In this document: in pieces, positions 48,711 to 62,644 of the stretch
How the letters are laid out: each line of letters starts with the position of its first letter
Position numbering within the stretch: position 1 is the stretch's first letter
The notes under the pieces: model-generated
Seen by the model: only the letters and a program-made list of their open reading frames with translations
Told to the model about the DNA's origin: nothing
Databases searched by the model: none
Origin: Trogon surrucura
Taxonomy: Eukaryota; Chordata; Aves; Trogoniformes; Trogonidae
Direction of reading: 5' to 3'
Assembly: GCA_020746105.1 (NCBI GenBank)
Contig: CM036618.1
Location: forward strand, 123,637,191-123,701,190
DNA length: 64,000 bases
Translations under genes and position numbers: made by a program

Positions 48711-49017
48711 CGTAGAATCAGAACAGTTTGGGATGGAAGGGACCTTTAAAAGGTCATCTAGTCCAATCCTCCCGCAATAAGCAGGGACATCTTCAGCTAG
48801 ATCAGGTTGCTGACCTTGAACATTTCTGGGGATGGGCCTTCGACCACCTCTCTGGGCAATCTGTTCCAGCATTTTGCCACCCTCGTTGTAAAACACTTCA
48901 TCCTTATATCCAGTCTAAATCTACCCTCTTTTAGTTTAAAACCATTACCTCTTGTCCTACCACAACAGGCCCTGCTAAAAAGTCTGTCCCTATCTTTCTT
49001 ATAAGCCCCTTTTCAAG
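48711..49017 (-). mobile_element. CR1 LINE 3' end fragment
   Basis: GTAGAATCAGAACAGTTTGG, GATGGAAGGGACC, AGGTCATCTAGTCCAATCCT, CTCTGGGCAATCTGTTCCAG and TCTAAATCTACCCTCTTTTA are in the order of the reverse complement of a CR1 3' region. About 307 bp, diverged. Confidence 0.94.
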
Positions 49018-51271
49018 TGAGAGAAGCCCAGCAGGAGCTGACATTGATGTCTATCTAACTAAAATAAAGTATCAATAACCTAGCTCACACTTGATGAAAG
49101 AGCCATCATGAATTATTTACCGTATGTCATACTTCGGGTTTTAATTTCAATATATTGTGTGATGTACAATAAATTATTTAGAAGCGTGCCAAATTAAAAT
49201 GCAGTTTCAAATCCCCTTGCATTTTCTACTCTTAGATTAACACTCCAGTTTGCAACAATGATTTGCTAAGCTATTTTTGCAAATGGTTTTTCAACTAGAG
49301 AGGCATAGAGGCATGCAAGTTTTCCATTGCAGCAAATCTTATCCAGCTTGAATCATTTAACAGCCCATCCTCCTTGAGATATACTAATGAAATACAGCTT
49401 GGGCAAAAGGGTCAAATGTACCTGCTGCAGGTTAGCCCAGGAGCCTGTGGTTTGTTTTTTACAGCTTTACCCAGGGGCATGCAATGGTCTGAGGGTTCTT
49501 TTCCTCTCACCTCATTTTTTTTTTTTGCATGTCAAATACCCTCTTAGGAGGAGATATTTTATTTTACTGTCTAACTTTTTCGCTTTCCTTTTTCACGATC
49601 AGTTTTGTAGGAAGATCTGGGAACTATAGCTGGTGTTTTAACATGTCCAGGCAGATGGTTTTTTGTATTGGAACAGTGAGGAAGAATGTTGCTGTCTTCT
49701 ACTCTGAGCAGTCATGGGTTCAATAAAGGAATTGTTGTTTTGTCTTGCAACTCATTTTTAGACCAGTCTTGTAAAGTTCTTCATATCTGCTTGTCAAGAT
49801 ACTTTTCATCTTCTTTTTGGCAAACAGTAAGGGAACAGTTGTCAATTTTCTTTCTTGGGACCTCCTTGAAGACATGTCTTTAGACATAAGCCCAGATGAC
49901 AGTGATTCAAGCTTTGTTTCTCAATGGGTAACACCTCTGCAAAGTTACAATCTTCTAAGCAACAGAATACACAATATTCAGTCTTGCAAGAATGATAAGT
50001 TTAAGATCCAATATCTCCTGACTCATCAGAGCTCACAATGGAAAGCTTTGTACTGTCTGAGGGGAGAAATTCCAAGTTTCTGTCCATGAAAGAGCCTAAG
50101 TTCTTTAAAAATTATGACATGTTTGTGCAGAGTAAAACAATTTTAGGTTAAACTAGGACATTCTGTCCCTCTAAAATCTCTATGGCTGAATTTGTGTCTA
50201 GATTATAGGAAATTTATATGTTGTAACAAGAATGTTTTACAATACTCAACTATATTTAAAACAAAATCTTCAAAGTCTTTGACACATACCCAATGTTTTA
50301 TACAATAGTCTGCGAACAAAACCTTGTTTGCAGCTTTGTTTACAACTGACTCATGGCCTGTCTAGTCTGACATCATGGGACTATCCCAAAGGTATGATGA
50401 CGAAAATCGCTCCCAGTTGAAAGGCTCTCCATGGAAACAAAGTTCCATCAAAGATGATGGTTCAAGAAGCCTCAAGAAGTTTCAGTTGAAAAATCCTGCA
50501 TTTAATTCACTTTTGCCCCATCAAAGGCAAAGGAAGGATTTAGAAAGAGCTGCGCCTGTATTGCTGGCATACCTGGAAGCAGCGGATGATGTGACCCTGA
50601 AGTGGGCATCTTCTCTGCCTTGTGGCCCAGCAGGGAGATCGAGGAAGGTCCCTGCAGCTCCACAACACACTGGGATCAGCAGCAAGTTCCCATCTCTCAG
50701 CCCACAGCACAGCCACTCAAATATCAGCCACAACCCCGGCAAAAGGCCGGCAAGTTGTTGTGCAGGGACGAGGCAAGGAGCGAAAGGGCAGTTGGGGGAC
50801 CAGGAGCACATTAACTTTTCCCTCAGAGGCAGAAAGACATCAAAGTACAGCCTCAGCCGAATTGTTATGGAAGGGAAACTGAGCAGCTGCCAGATCCAAG
50901 TGCTGCTGCTTTACCTGAAGTTAAAAAAGGAAAGAAAATGTAGATTGTTTTAGTTTCTTGAGAATCAGAAACCCTGGATTTCTGCCATCCTTAAGAGAAC
51001 CCTCTATGTATACCCTTACACTTAGATAACATATCTCTGGATATCTTATCTCTTGAGAACTCTCCAGATGAAAAAGCTTGGCTGAAAGGTGCTGTATCCA
51101 CTTGAATATTGGTCCCCAAGGTAAGACAAACAGAGATGAGTTTGTTTCTTCCTCAGCAAAAGTAAGGCTGCGTCAAAGGGGAGTAATGAGATGACTACAT
51201 TTTTTCAGTTCAGGAGAGCATCCCATCAGAGTGTGACCCATTTTCATACTGATTCTACAACAAGTCGCATT

Positions 51272-51345
51272 TAGGACCATGGGCAAATCATTCCTCGTAC
51301 TGCGCCACAGTTTCTACACCTGAAATACTAAGTTAAATAGCTACC
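51272..51345 (+). mobile_element. MIR-like SINE trace
   Basis: TAGGACCATGGGCAAATCAT, then GCCACAGTTTCTACACCTG and AAATACTAAG parallel the MIR core (GACCTTGGGCAAGTCAC..CCTCAGTTTCCCCATCTG). Confidence 0.5.
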
Positions 51346-51937
51346 AGGCGTTGCAGAACTCAGTGTATATATTTCAGGACATATACTGCCTAAGCACTTG
51401 GTCAGGAAAAAAAAACAAACACCACTGATAGTACAATAATACTAGCAAATTATAGCCATATACGATTACGTTAAATTAAAATCTGGTGCAGTTCACAATA
51501 GTCAGAGGGGGTAGCATGAAACAGGAACTGTATTACAGTCAAACTGTTTCAGCTCAAATATTTGAGGTTTGGGGCTTTTGTATTTAAAAATGAAAAGCTC
51601 AAACTTATACAGAGACCTCGGGTAGCTCAGCTGAAACAAACCTTCCTTTTTACAAAAATATAGTTTCAGTAACAGATTTTCCCAGCCAACCAGGAGGTTG
51701 GAGTACAACACAGTTTGTGAGACTTATCTCCCTGCTACTTCTGGTGTTACTCTAGAGCACAGTTCAGATTTTGAATCTGATTCCTTCCTGTCCAGCAATT
51801 ATTCATTAGAGTGTATACTTTTTCTTCTAAAATCAAAGCTAGGATTGCATCATGAACCAATTGTGTTGGCTGAAGCACTTTACACGCAACAAATAAAGAG
51901 AGCAGCATATGACTGAAGTTAATGCTCAGAGCCTAAT

Positions 51938-51966
51938 TAATACCAGGGGTTTTCACCCTGGTATTA
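51938..51966. repeat. Perfect 11-bp inverted repeat
   Basis: TAATACCAGGG (51938-51948) and CCCTGGTATTA (51956-51966) with a 7-base loop. Confidence 0.7.
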
Positions 51967-54900
51967 GTATTTTCCTCTTGAATTGAATGGGACTTGACCT
52001 TGTCACAACAAGATCGGGGCAAGTCTGCGAAAACAATGTTATGACATCAAAGCCAAAACAAAGGAATGTCATCACATGTGTCAGAGGAGGATATGATGGG
52101 GTCCTCTTACAGTAGCAAAATAATGTCAGTGTGACTTCTGAGAAACCTTCTCAGCTACCAAGTCTCTCTGTGGAAAGGAAGAGCAATGGGAGAACCTGGC
52201 AGATGGAAATTTCTTTAAATACCAGAAGATGTGGATGCGGTCCCTAGCCAGAGTAAAGAGGCTCTACTGACCTTAATGGAGCTGGACAGATTCATGTTTG
52301 CTGGAGATCTGGTCCACTGCAACTAAACTGAGGAAAGGATGTATAAATTAAAATATCACCTCAATGAAGGGCACACAAATTCATCATCATCGTGCTTGGG
52401 CATTGCTCCCCATCCCTCAGCGTGTAAATAAGGCCACATCATTTTCATTTGTGGGTGAGAGCAATCAGTTCCTCGTGCCCCTCTCCAGTATGAAAACCCC
52501 CACTTAGGGCTGGTTACTTTTATGCCCGATGCTCAGCTGGAAGAGCCGCACTATGAAATCCCTGTTCCCGGCAGCTACCGCCTCGTATGGTGGGGGTTCC
52601 CCTCTGCCCCCTCCCCGCCAAGACTTAACAGTACAGCCTTAGAAAGGGGATTTTCCAGTATAAACAGAGCTAAGCCAAACTCTTCTCCTGGCCTCTCCAT
52701 GCCCCAGCCTGTATTTGCCCCACATATAATTACCTGTGGATTTCACCTAGAAGACAGAGGATTTCACTTATAACCCCAAATAGGCAGGTTCTGACGTAAC
52801 GGCAGTCTGAGGAATATAGGTCAGGGAGGTGGCCTGGCCACTGGAAATGAATTTCTGAAGCAGAATGAGCAACCTTGTTACGGGGGAAGATAGTAATCAG
52901 CAGTGGTCCTTGGATCTAAACATTTCACCTCTTGCAGCTACAGCCCTCATCTGTTTCACTTTCCTATTTTAAGTTCCTGACTCACATCCTAAATATTGAC
53001 TTCTATTTTTCTATTAGCACTGGATTTTCAGCCTCCATATTGACTTTGACTGTACCTATGGTTGATACTAAGCCCCTCAGGTCAACAAACTTTTATAGCT
53101 GTTAGCTGCTTAAACCACATTGGGCAGGAACTGGCACTATAGAGCAGTAGCTAGAAGCAATATTATTGGGAATTACAAATTATTCCTCTGCCTGAACTTT
53201 TCCTCTTACTCACATAGCTACATTCATTTTTAAACATGTGGCAAATGAATCGCACAGGAAGGACAATTGAGACTCTGTGATTTTGGGAGCGCCTGCCACC
53301 ATGAGCAGGGATGGATTCTCCTCAGAAACAGTGGAGTAATGGAAAAGAAGTTACAGCAGGGGTATAACAGGGTAATTGGGGCTGGTAATACCTGTGAGGA
53401 CAGACAGCACCCAGCCAGAAGATCAGAAGCCCCAAATCCATCTTAGTTGTCCACACGGGCTCTTAATCTCCTTTGGCTAACATTTTAGCAGTATGCGTAA
53501 CTGAGCTGTTGCAACCAAACATCAGAGAGACCTGGCCATTCATCATTTGTCAAACACTTCATGTACATAAGAAACAGTAACAACATTAAAAGAACATTTT
53601 GTCAGTGACAAAGCCAAGCCTAAAAAGTGAGGAAGCACAGCAATTAAGATTAACTTATGCCTCACGGTACAATTTTTTTCTGCAGACCACATACTATTTT
53701 TTGGAATGCGACCCATGCTCGTGAGCAGGGACACAGAAGGTCCAGCTTGCCACAAGCTATGTCAAGTATTTTACTGACCTAGGACGACTGCAGCATTTAG
53801 ATGTGAGAGGAACTGAAGAGTGCTGCATCCCTTAAGAGAAGTCCTTGTGGGTGCTGCTGGCCCTGGGGACTAGTCCAGGACATGTCCCGGCACAAAGAGC
53901 TCACAGAAGTGGCTCGTTTCCTGCCATCCCACCTCCACCACTCAACCTCATGGACAGCCAAAATGTGACTCGGATTTATCTTAAATTTTAAATCCACGCC
54001 ATGTTCACTTTAGTGCTTTCTAAAAAGCGGTTATCACTGAGGGAATGATTACTGGGATGATAAGCTATGAATGACTTATTCATGCTGTATTTTTCAGCCC
54101 TTCATCAGTCTACTAGATCTTGTGCTAATGTTCCAGTCCTTCACATACTGATTCATTTTTCATGGGCTACCAGGTCTTTTTCGAGCAAAGACTGCCAAAC
54201 TAATGCAATCTGGCCATTTATTAAGCTGTTTCTTTCCTTTTTTTTTGTTTTTCTTACCCCATACCTTGAGTACAAGCCTGTGGAAGGAAGGAAGGGTCTG
54301 TCAGAGAACTTGTATAATATTTGTGATTTATTATTAATTGCTGGCACAGAAGTCCCTGTAGGTCACAGGACCCTGCCTGTGCTAAGCAATGCTAGCAATG
54401 TATTGACTAGGAAGAGAGAGTCCTTTTCCCAGACCTTTTAATTAGCCAGAGGTAGTTTCCCCCTTCTATTTAATGGGAGAGGCAACAAAGGCACTGGCTG
54501 ATCAAGTGACCAAGGGGCACACACTGTGCAAGTGTCTAGAGCAGAACCCAGCACCGTAATGCTTCTCTTTCCCTCCCCACCGAAACATGTTCACATCCCT
54601 CCAGCTCTTGGTGCAAGCCTGAAGTCTCCAGAATTATAGTTTTCAAGGATTTACCACTTAATGGCAAAATTCTGGCTCACAATTCCGCAGTGTTCTCTCT
54701 GCCAAAGCACATACACGAGTTGTAAACAGAGAGCGGTTTTTGCCCATCCTCCCTCCAACTTTGCCATGAGGTGGAAGAAACTGCGATGGGTTGTGCTTGC
54801 CTTCCCCTGCTCTGCCAAGAGTGACGCGTGCCTCGTCCCAGCAAGCTGTAGCTCAAATCCTGTCACAGAGAAAGCACCAGGCTTGCAGCACCCAGACCGT

Positions 54901-55326
54901 GGCCCTGCCAAAACCAAAGGGCATTCTCCCACCCACACCTCATGGCAGGATCAGGGCCACGAAGCGCAGGCCGTGCAAAGTGAGCAATGCATTCAAGAAG
55001 TCTGTGTTTTTCAGATAAAGGCTATTCTTCACTATCTCCTTGATACAGAGGTGGTTTGGGCTTCTCAGACTGATGACAACTAGATATAATGAGAAAGTAA
55101 TATTCACTCTACTCTTAGCAGTTCAGTTTAATTTGTAATCCCAAAAATGGTATCTTGAACATGATTGAGACATATTTTGCTTATGAACACTTCTCCCAAC
55201 AATTTTATAAGAATACATTGGTATCAGTAGCAACACAGACCACGTGAGAATAAATGACATGTGGGAATTGGCCAGCATCAGTTCTTAGAGTAAAAACCTA
55301 ACATTGTTTTGCCAGAGATTGCCTGT

Positions 55327-55440
55327 ACAACTTTAGCCAAGCATCTTGGGTATTTGATAGTTCAATTTCTCGCCTGTACAACACGGGAAAGGTAATCCTG
55401 CCTTCAGCAGAGCACTCTGAGGATGACTCCACTGGGTGTC
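55327..55440 (+). mobile_element. MIR-like SINE trace
   Basis: ACAACTTTAGCCAAGCATCTTGGG-type text, TTCAATTTCTCGCCTGTACA, GGTAATCCTGCC and CACTCTGAGGATGA follow the order of the MIR 3' half, strongly decayed. Confidence 0.45.
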
Positions 55441-58119
55441 GGGAGGGACTGATGTGCAGCACGCATAATGACCTGCAGATACCTAAACCAATCCTTCTGA
55501 TGGAAACATTTATAGCCCTTGAGTTCCTAATTCCAGTCATATATTACCACGTCAGCAAGATGGAGCAAGATAAGCCCGTTGTCTTAACCAGATCTCTACT
55601 ACCTGTTCGGTTAGCATTTTCACTGTGCTAAGGCGCACGCTTGCTTCCGTGTTGCCCCCCCATCTGCAGTTATTGGGCATTTTGAAAGAAAAGACACGCA
55701 CACACAGAAAAAGCAGTGCTTTGTGAACTACCTGCTGCCATCACGGTCCCAAGTGATCAAGCTCTGCTGTGCGCCTGCTACCAGCATTGCTTGTGTACTC
55801 TGAACAGCTTGTCCTTACCCCATCACTCCACACATGGGAGACTATCCCCTTATTACCCTCACCCAGGGCCCTGACCTCAATTATTAACTGCGTTTAGCAA
55901 GGACATTATTAAACCTGACTCTCTGCTCCCAGATGAGCGATCATGTGTCTCTCTTTAACCCAGCAGGAACCTTTTTCTCACCCCATGCCCTTCTTATTAC
56001 CCTTTCATGTGCCCTGAAGCCCCTGGAGCAACCCCATCCACCCCAGATAGTATCATTTTGAGAAGGAGAGTAAAAAGAACAGAAGAGTCCATCCCTGAAG
56101 ATTTTTTCCTAACTAGCTCCAAAACATCTTTCCATTTCCTTTCTATTTTAATCGTCTATCTCTAATAGCAAATTCTAAAACCAACAGGTCTCTTCAGTCA
56201 CAGTGAGAAACCTTCTCAGCTGCAGATCGAAGTGCGTTACAGTTTTTAGCAGGACACTAGTTCTTTATACCTGTGAAAACTGATCACAACTGTCTATTAC
56301 AATTAGAAAGCAAGTAGGTATTAATTACTAACTACTAATTAGCTTACATTTTAATCACAGCTTTTACACCAAACAAAAATAGGAGTGCCACTGAAACGTA
56401 ATACAAAATGTCAGCAAATGTCTCCAGTTCTGTGCTTGGCAAACGCAGCCTGCAATGTGCTGATGGCACCAGGGCACTGGAGTGCAGTGGGCAACGCTCC
56501 GTGCTCCTCTCCGGCTTTGGCACAGAACAGCTCTGCGCCGGGCAGCACTGAGCGCATAACCCTGCATGTAAGTTAGAGCAGTCTTAAGGCAGCTTTACTT
56601 CATAAGCAGCAGCAAAAACCCAGGGAAGGTTGTTCCAGCGTCTGAACCAAAGAGATCTCAACAGTCTTTAATCCTGCTTTCTCCTTCCTCGCTCCTCTTC
56701 TGGAGGCTTTCGTGCAGTGGGATCTGTCAGGGCTCATCTCACACTGGCAAGGGAATGCCTCTGTGTCACCCTCAAAACCCACAAGCGTGTGGGAGACCCT
56801 GGCTTAACTGGGAACCTCAGCTGGTTACAGATATCTCTGGTGCATCTGCATCTCCTAGCGAGGCTGTAGCCTTTGCACAACCGTTTCAGCAGCAAGCGTG
56901 GCTGCCCAGCCAGGAATGCGTCTCTCCCATCTCCTTCATTTCCAGCACTGGACACCAGACACCGTACCAGCAGTCCTCAATGCAGTGCCCCACCGCTTCA
57001 CCCAACTGTACCTCACACTAGTGCCATCTGCCTTGTTCCACAGTCTCACATCTTTCATTGCGGGGAAAAAACTGCTCTGGGGCTGCACCTCTGAAGATAA
57101 CCACCATATTTTTCAATTTCCACCACTGTCCTCTACTATGTGTTCGTAAGGGGCCCAGCATCCCAGGGTTCTCACCTCCTTCAGAGTCCCTAGGGTCTGC
57201 TATATTGCAAAAAATACATACCAGCGAAGAGTGGGAGAGTGTGCAAGCATTCACCAAACCTATCCTTTGCTTTATGACAAGCAGCTCAAAAACGCAGTAG
57301 CCTTCAAATAAAACGCCATGACTAAAGATTGCAAGCACGACGAACGTTTTGCGGATGAGAATGCTCCCTCCCCTCAAAATATTTGTTTTCAATACCCACA
57401 AAGTAGTATAATGTCATTTAGCGAGGAAAATCCTGGCAGTCGATGCACAATCTGGCACAGCTACAAGTACTGTAGGTGTTATGATACACACACAACATGT
57501 TTTACAAATAGAAAGTGGTTTCCAGAGTTCTTTAATATATTCTAACTGCCCCCACCTCTGCCCAGAAAAGCTGCAGTTATGAAAATACTGTTGCATACTG
57601 AAATATTAAACTAGAAATCTGAAGAGAGTTGGGTTTTTTTAAAAAAAGCTCTCTTTTCAGCTATGCTTTCTTCTCTTTTTTTTTTTTTTTTTAAAAAAAA
57701 GTCAGGTATGTTTTTAGCAACTTAAACAGGTTGGGTTACCCACAAAAAGTAGTAATTTTTCCACCTAGCAGATTGAGGTATTCATACCCTCTTTAAACAT
57801 TTCTAAATTTATTCTCCAGTATTATTCAAATAGAAATATTTGCATGTACACCCTGAATCGGATAAAACCCTTTCAGTACTAATCCATGGGTAGAAACCAC
57901 ACAAAAGAAGAAGATTAACAAAATGCACCTTCTTTGAATCCAAAGAGCCCTTGGAAGAAATCCTTCCAAAAATCCATCCTGTCTCAAATGGTTATTAATA
58001 TTATTTCTTCGCTTTACCAGAGAATCCTGCACAAGAGCAAACCCAGTACCTATACAACACGCAATGAGATGCACCCCTCACCTGAAAACTTGGTGGCTAA
58101 CAGCCAGATGGGTAAGGAG

Positions 58120-58260
58120 CTATTAGCCTAATTTACAGGTGGGAGACCAAAAAAAAAAAGAGATTGAATGAACTACTCAAGGCCACCCAAGATACCTGTG
58201 TCAGCATCAAGAACCAAACAGTTTTCTTGCACACTAGTCCTGTGTCTCAGTCACAACACA
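58120..58260 (-). mobile_element. MIR-like SINE remnant
   Basis: CTAATTTACAGGTGGGAGAC, GAGATTGAATGAACTACTCA, AGGCCACCCAAGATACCTGT and AGTCCTGTGTCTCAGTCAC follow the reverse complement of a MIR-type SINE in order. Confidence 0.65.
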
Positions 58261-59454
58261 AAGCTTTCTTCCCAAGAAATCGCATCAGCTGCTTCTTGTG
58301 AATTTTCAAGATGTAGAAAAGCTGCATTTGAACATTTTTCACGTCTTTGAGGTCACCAGCTTCACTCTCAGGTGACCACACTCACTTTCAGGAACAAAAA
58401 ACCCTTGCAGAGCATTCAGGCATGAGCAATGAGTCACGCTGCGGTTTGCCAGCGACTGCTCCATCCAAAGAGAAGCATGTCTCCTCTTTGTGTGGGGGGA
58501 CTTCCAAACCAGCCTTTCACGCAAAATCACAGAGTGGAGACACCAACCTGAGCCCACAAGGAGTAGGCCAAGGATATATCAGGCAGAGCTAATCGCAACG
58601 TTAGTACTGCACTAGCATCCTACACCTGAAGCAGGGAGTGGAGGTGTGGGAGCCTTACTTTCTCCAGGCAGTGCCACAGGACTGCAGGTATGTACCAGAG
58701 CGGGTCATCACACAGCTGAGTAAGTTTTGGTGCCTTGGTCAGCACTAACTATGCAGCACTCATCCACCCACTGCAGATACGTCAGAAGTTTCTTCTGGAA
58801 ACCTGAATGACCGGTGACATCAAAAAACAGTCTCCGTACAGTTTCACACGTATTTTCATAATCCAAATGAAGATGTTTCCAGTTTGTCTCAGATGACAAT
58901 CTCCAGGAAATACACTGTTCTTGGTTAATTTTCTTGGGATGGGGGACTAGCAACTAGGCTCGGAGAACAGCACGGTGGAGGAACACCGCAGTCCGCTATC
59001 AGGTTTGGCAGGCTGTGCTACCCCAAGAACAGAAGGACCTCAGGGAGCAGGACCTGGAAGCTACTGGCATTTCTCAGGCTTTGTGACCTATTTATTCCCA
59101 CAGCCTACAAAAGTACCACATTCAATCCCATACTTCTGTTCCACAAAGAAGAGCAGCCTTTCCAATTGCAAACACGCATGCTGTCAGCATGGAACATCTC
59201 CCAGACATCTTTTAATTGCTACACATGAGGCAACTACGGGGCTTTGTGTAGGCTGTGATGAGGGAGAGGCTCTCACGCTGCACTGCTACTGAAGAGGGGG
59301 TGATGTGATGCTGAGAACAGGGCTAACAGTGTGGTACCTGTCCACCAGCTGCAGACCACGACCACAGGGCCTGTCTATAGCCTGAGGACAAAAACTGAGA
59401 GAATAAATGGGTGCAAATTACATGAATTACCTAAATAATGTTTGCTAGCAAATT

Positions 59455-59506
59455 AGATCCCAATTCTGCCATCCATTAAGTCTGCAAGCAGCTCCACTGA
59501 CAGCAG
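59455..59506. repeat. Ancient amniote interspersed-repeat trace
   Basis: AGATCCCAATTCTGCCATCC, GCAAGCAGCTCCACTGACA resemble old reptile/bird repeat text (ATCCTGCCACCC...AGTCCCACTGAC). Family not assigned. Confidence 0.35.
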
Positions 59507-59980
59507 AGAAACTAATACGAAAATAAAATATTATTCAGCAAAAGGTGGGGCTCAGTAGTTGTGCCTGTAGCGTTTCTTACCTGTTTGCAAACAGACCTCC
59601 ATCTTTACAACTCCATTTTTCAGGTCAGATTCTCATCTAGCCAGCTCCTCTGAGGTGAACTCAACAATGCTGATTTAGGCTAGTTCTGAACTCATGATTT
59701 ACAAGCATTTTCTGATAGTTATTGCAGCCTGTTGTCTGTCTGCAGGCTGTTTGCTAAATTTAGCAGTACTGCCTGCGGCATTTCCACCTCCCACCACTGC
59801 ACAGGTACCCCAAGTCACAGGGTTACAAACGGTGAGCCCAGCTTTGCAGCAGCCACCAAGCCATTTGTGAAAGGCTTTTGAACCTGACTCTTTCCCCTGA
59901 AAATTTCACCTGGGAGATGTAACCCTGACCATGGGTCCAGTCTCCAGACAAGATGAGTCCCAACCCAGCAGACCATGCGG

Positions 59981-60014
59981 TTAAGTCCTGAGGGACTTAA
60001 GCATGTGCTTAAGT
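59981..60014. repeat. Compound inverted repeat around TTAAG/CTTAA
   Basis: TTAAGTCC-TGAG-GGACTTAA (59981-60000) overlaps ACTTAAGC-ATGT-GCTTAAGT (59995-60014), so one shared middle arm can pair with either neighbour. The text resembles an ancient bird/turtle repeat (AAGCATGTGCTTAAGT). Confidence 0.65.
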
Positions 60015-61405
60015 TCTCTGCTGGATCAGTGCCTTTACAACCAGTCCGACTGCTTTGTTAGCAGTGCTGAGCACCAGGGCTGAGCTCCAACAGGAAATAG
60101 CAGCTTCCCTTTGAAGTCCTGCCACTGATGTTCACGTAGGTGGGACTTCAAAGAAGAGCCACCGGTTCCCCTCCCAGTATCAGAGGCCCCAGTGCCGGAG
60201 AAGCAGTACTGCTGGTTTTAATTGCATTAAGGGATGCTTTAGGGCGGACGATTCAGCCCTTCTCAGGAAAAGGACAACTTAAAAAGGTTCCCACCTGCTG
60301 GCAAGAGACCCAAGGAAAGGTTAACTTGCACCCCAAAACACTCTTTAAAACTGAGGTCTGTGGAAAGAAATCTCTTCCCCATCTGTTAACTGCTTTCCCT
60401 AGTGCCACTAAAAACTACTTTGTGAGTTTACTCTAGAGCTGTACTCCTGGCCACTGTAAGGGCCCTTCACCAACCGGGATGTGGACGAGGAATGGCCAGC
60501 CTCAGCTGCCATAATAGAGATCACTGGAAAAACCGACCTCAACAACAGTTAAACTGAGCCAACGTGAGGAAGTACCTCCACAGACAACCTATATGGCTGA
60601 TTCTGCTGCTGACTGACTCTGCAATCACACACAGGATCTCCTTTACCTTCTCTGTATCTCTTTTCCTTGAGGGAAAACAAAGCAAGAAGTCCATACCCTA
60701 AATCGTGCAAATAAACTTAGCTGATATCAAATCGTGGCTGCACGTTTTCTCTTTCCAGTCTTGCAGACTGCCAATATCCAGCTTTTCCAGAAGCAAGACC
60801 CAGTCAGATGGGAGAGGGACCAAACCCCTAACACAGAATCCTGGGAACCACTGAGCACTGAACACACTAGAGAAGCAGCCAATGTGCCCAGGGAATAAGA
60901 GAACCAGCGCAGGATTTATGCGGATTTGCAAAGCTCTTCCATATTCATATTGCTTGTTTTTCTCTTCCCTGGAATTCGTATCATATATACAGGTTCCATA
61001 CATTTCTACATTCAAAAACTAGCTACATAAGTAGGCACAGATTTTGAAGGAAGATGAACAATTTTGCATTATTTGAAGACTGAGTACTCTGTGACCTCAC
61101 TACACAGAGTTCGGCTGAGCTTTGCTGTTTGGGTCACTGATGTGCCATAACCTGGTCATCTCACCTTGTCATTTTGTATTTTGTATCTCCACACACAAGA
61201 CTTGCATATTGTTTGTAGAACAAACCCAAGTCAGCAGTAAAGCAGTGTATGTCAGTGGGGACTAATGAGAGGAGGAATTTTGCCCCAGTAAAACCAGCTA
61301 AGCAAAGATGTGACCCAAAAGTGCAGAAAGAGCTTGATGCCAGGCCCTGAGGGGCTGACAGAAGCATCGGTATGGTGTGACAAGACTGGACTTGACCACT
61401 CAAAT

Positions 61406-61437
61406 GATCCCAGCCCAATCCCTGATGGGCTGGGATC
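61406..61437. repeat. Perfect 12-bp inverted repeat
   Basis: GATCCCAGCCCA (61406-61417) and TGGGCTGGGATC (61426-61437) with an 8-base loop; no evidence of function. Confidence 0.75.
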
Positions 61438-62644
61438 CCATGTCCTCATACAAAGAGTGACCCAAAAGCTGAACTGAAACAATTTCTGGCTTGGGAAGAA
61501 AAAATTAGTATGGAAAGTCACTCATCTGCCTTTCAGCGGCACAGTCATGTGGCTACGGCTTTGCTCAATCAACTCAACTGCAAAACAGCTTGTATAGAAA
61601 TGTCTGAAAAAGTATCTTTTTTATCAATAGGAAAATGATTTTTTAGAGACGTTTCTCTTCAAGTTTTGAGCTTTTGCCCAAAAAATGCCAATATGCATTT
61701 TCAGCCATAATTATGCAACTATTCCATATTCAGCAGTTTCCCACTAAAGATTCTCGGGATTTAGGAGTCTGGGGGGTTTAATTGCTATTTTTTTCTGAAT
61801 ATTTAATCAACATTTTCCACTGAGGGAGAAAAATACATTCCGGCCAAGTGCAGGTTTCTTTGCAAGGTTGAGAAGGGCAAAGGTGAGGAGGGGTCGCTGT
61901 ATTTTTCCTTAAAAACACAAACATTCTCTTCTAACTTAAGTCACCGCTGCATTTGTGAGCCTGACAAATTTAGAGGACTTTAAATCAATCAATTAAAAAA
62001 AAGGGCTTGACCACAAAGGAAGTTCTGGTCAACTCTCCAGCTTTACGTCATAGACAACATTAATTTTATCACAGCCTTAAAGAATTAAAATAGAAAAACG
62101 CATCTTCTTGGAAAACAGCAGTTATTTTCTCCCACTGCTCAGATATTTTTATAAGCCCAGTTCCACCAGCCTCACTTATGTTGAGAATCACCTTACCCTG
62201 CAGGGCAGACCATTTATTTAAAGGCAAGATATTATGTCCCAAGCAGGACACTAAGATGCCTCCACCCAACAAAAACTCCACTGTGCAGCTGAGTTGGACC
62301 AGCCTACATCCCAGATCCAATTCTGGTTTGAAGCATTACCCATACTGTCTGGATACTAGCCTCTATAAATAAACAGGCAAGAAGGTTTGGAGAAGAGGTG
62401 AAACCTTTCTCATAAGCTGTGAGCAAGGAAGGAAACTGTACCTTACCAAAGACTGCAGGAATTCTCAACTCCCTCCTTCCCTTAATAGCACTGCGGGAGG
62501 CAGAGAGGAGCAGGGCAGGGCAGCCTTACAGGGACAGTCCAGCAAAATAGCCAAGAGAACCTGCAAAACGAAATACTGCACATGAGTATTTTTTGGTTGT
62601 TTATACATATTAGCTTCAGCAAAACTTCCACTGGGAAAATTAGA

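Larger units (their letters stand above)
49018..62644. other. Non-coding BMP2 upstream flank, distal
   Basis: No gene supported. The longest open frame, 192 codons on the plus strand (50375-50953), has no domain, no composition bias and no neighbouring exon, and is within chance for 64 kb. Contains MIR-like traces, three small inverted repeats and T/A runs at 49518-49528 and 57676-57700. Confidence 0.5.

Noticed and set aside
50375-50953. 192-codon plus-strand open frame in the upstream flank
   Set aside because: No domain, signal or repeat features, no splice partner, and a frame this long is expected about once by chance in 64 kb.
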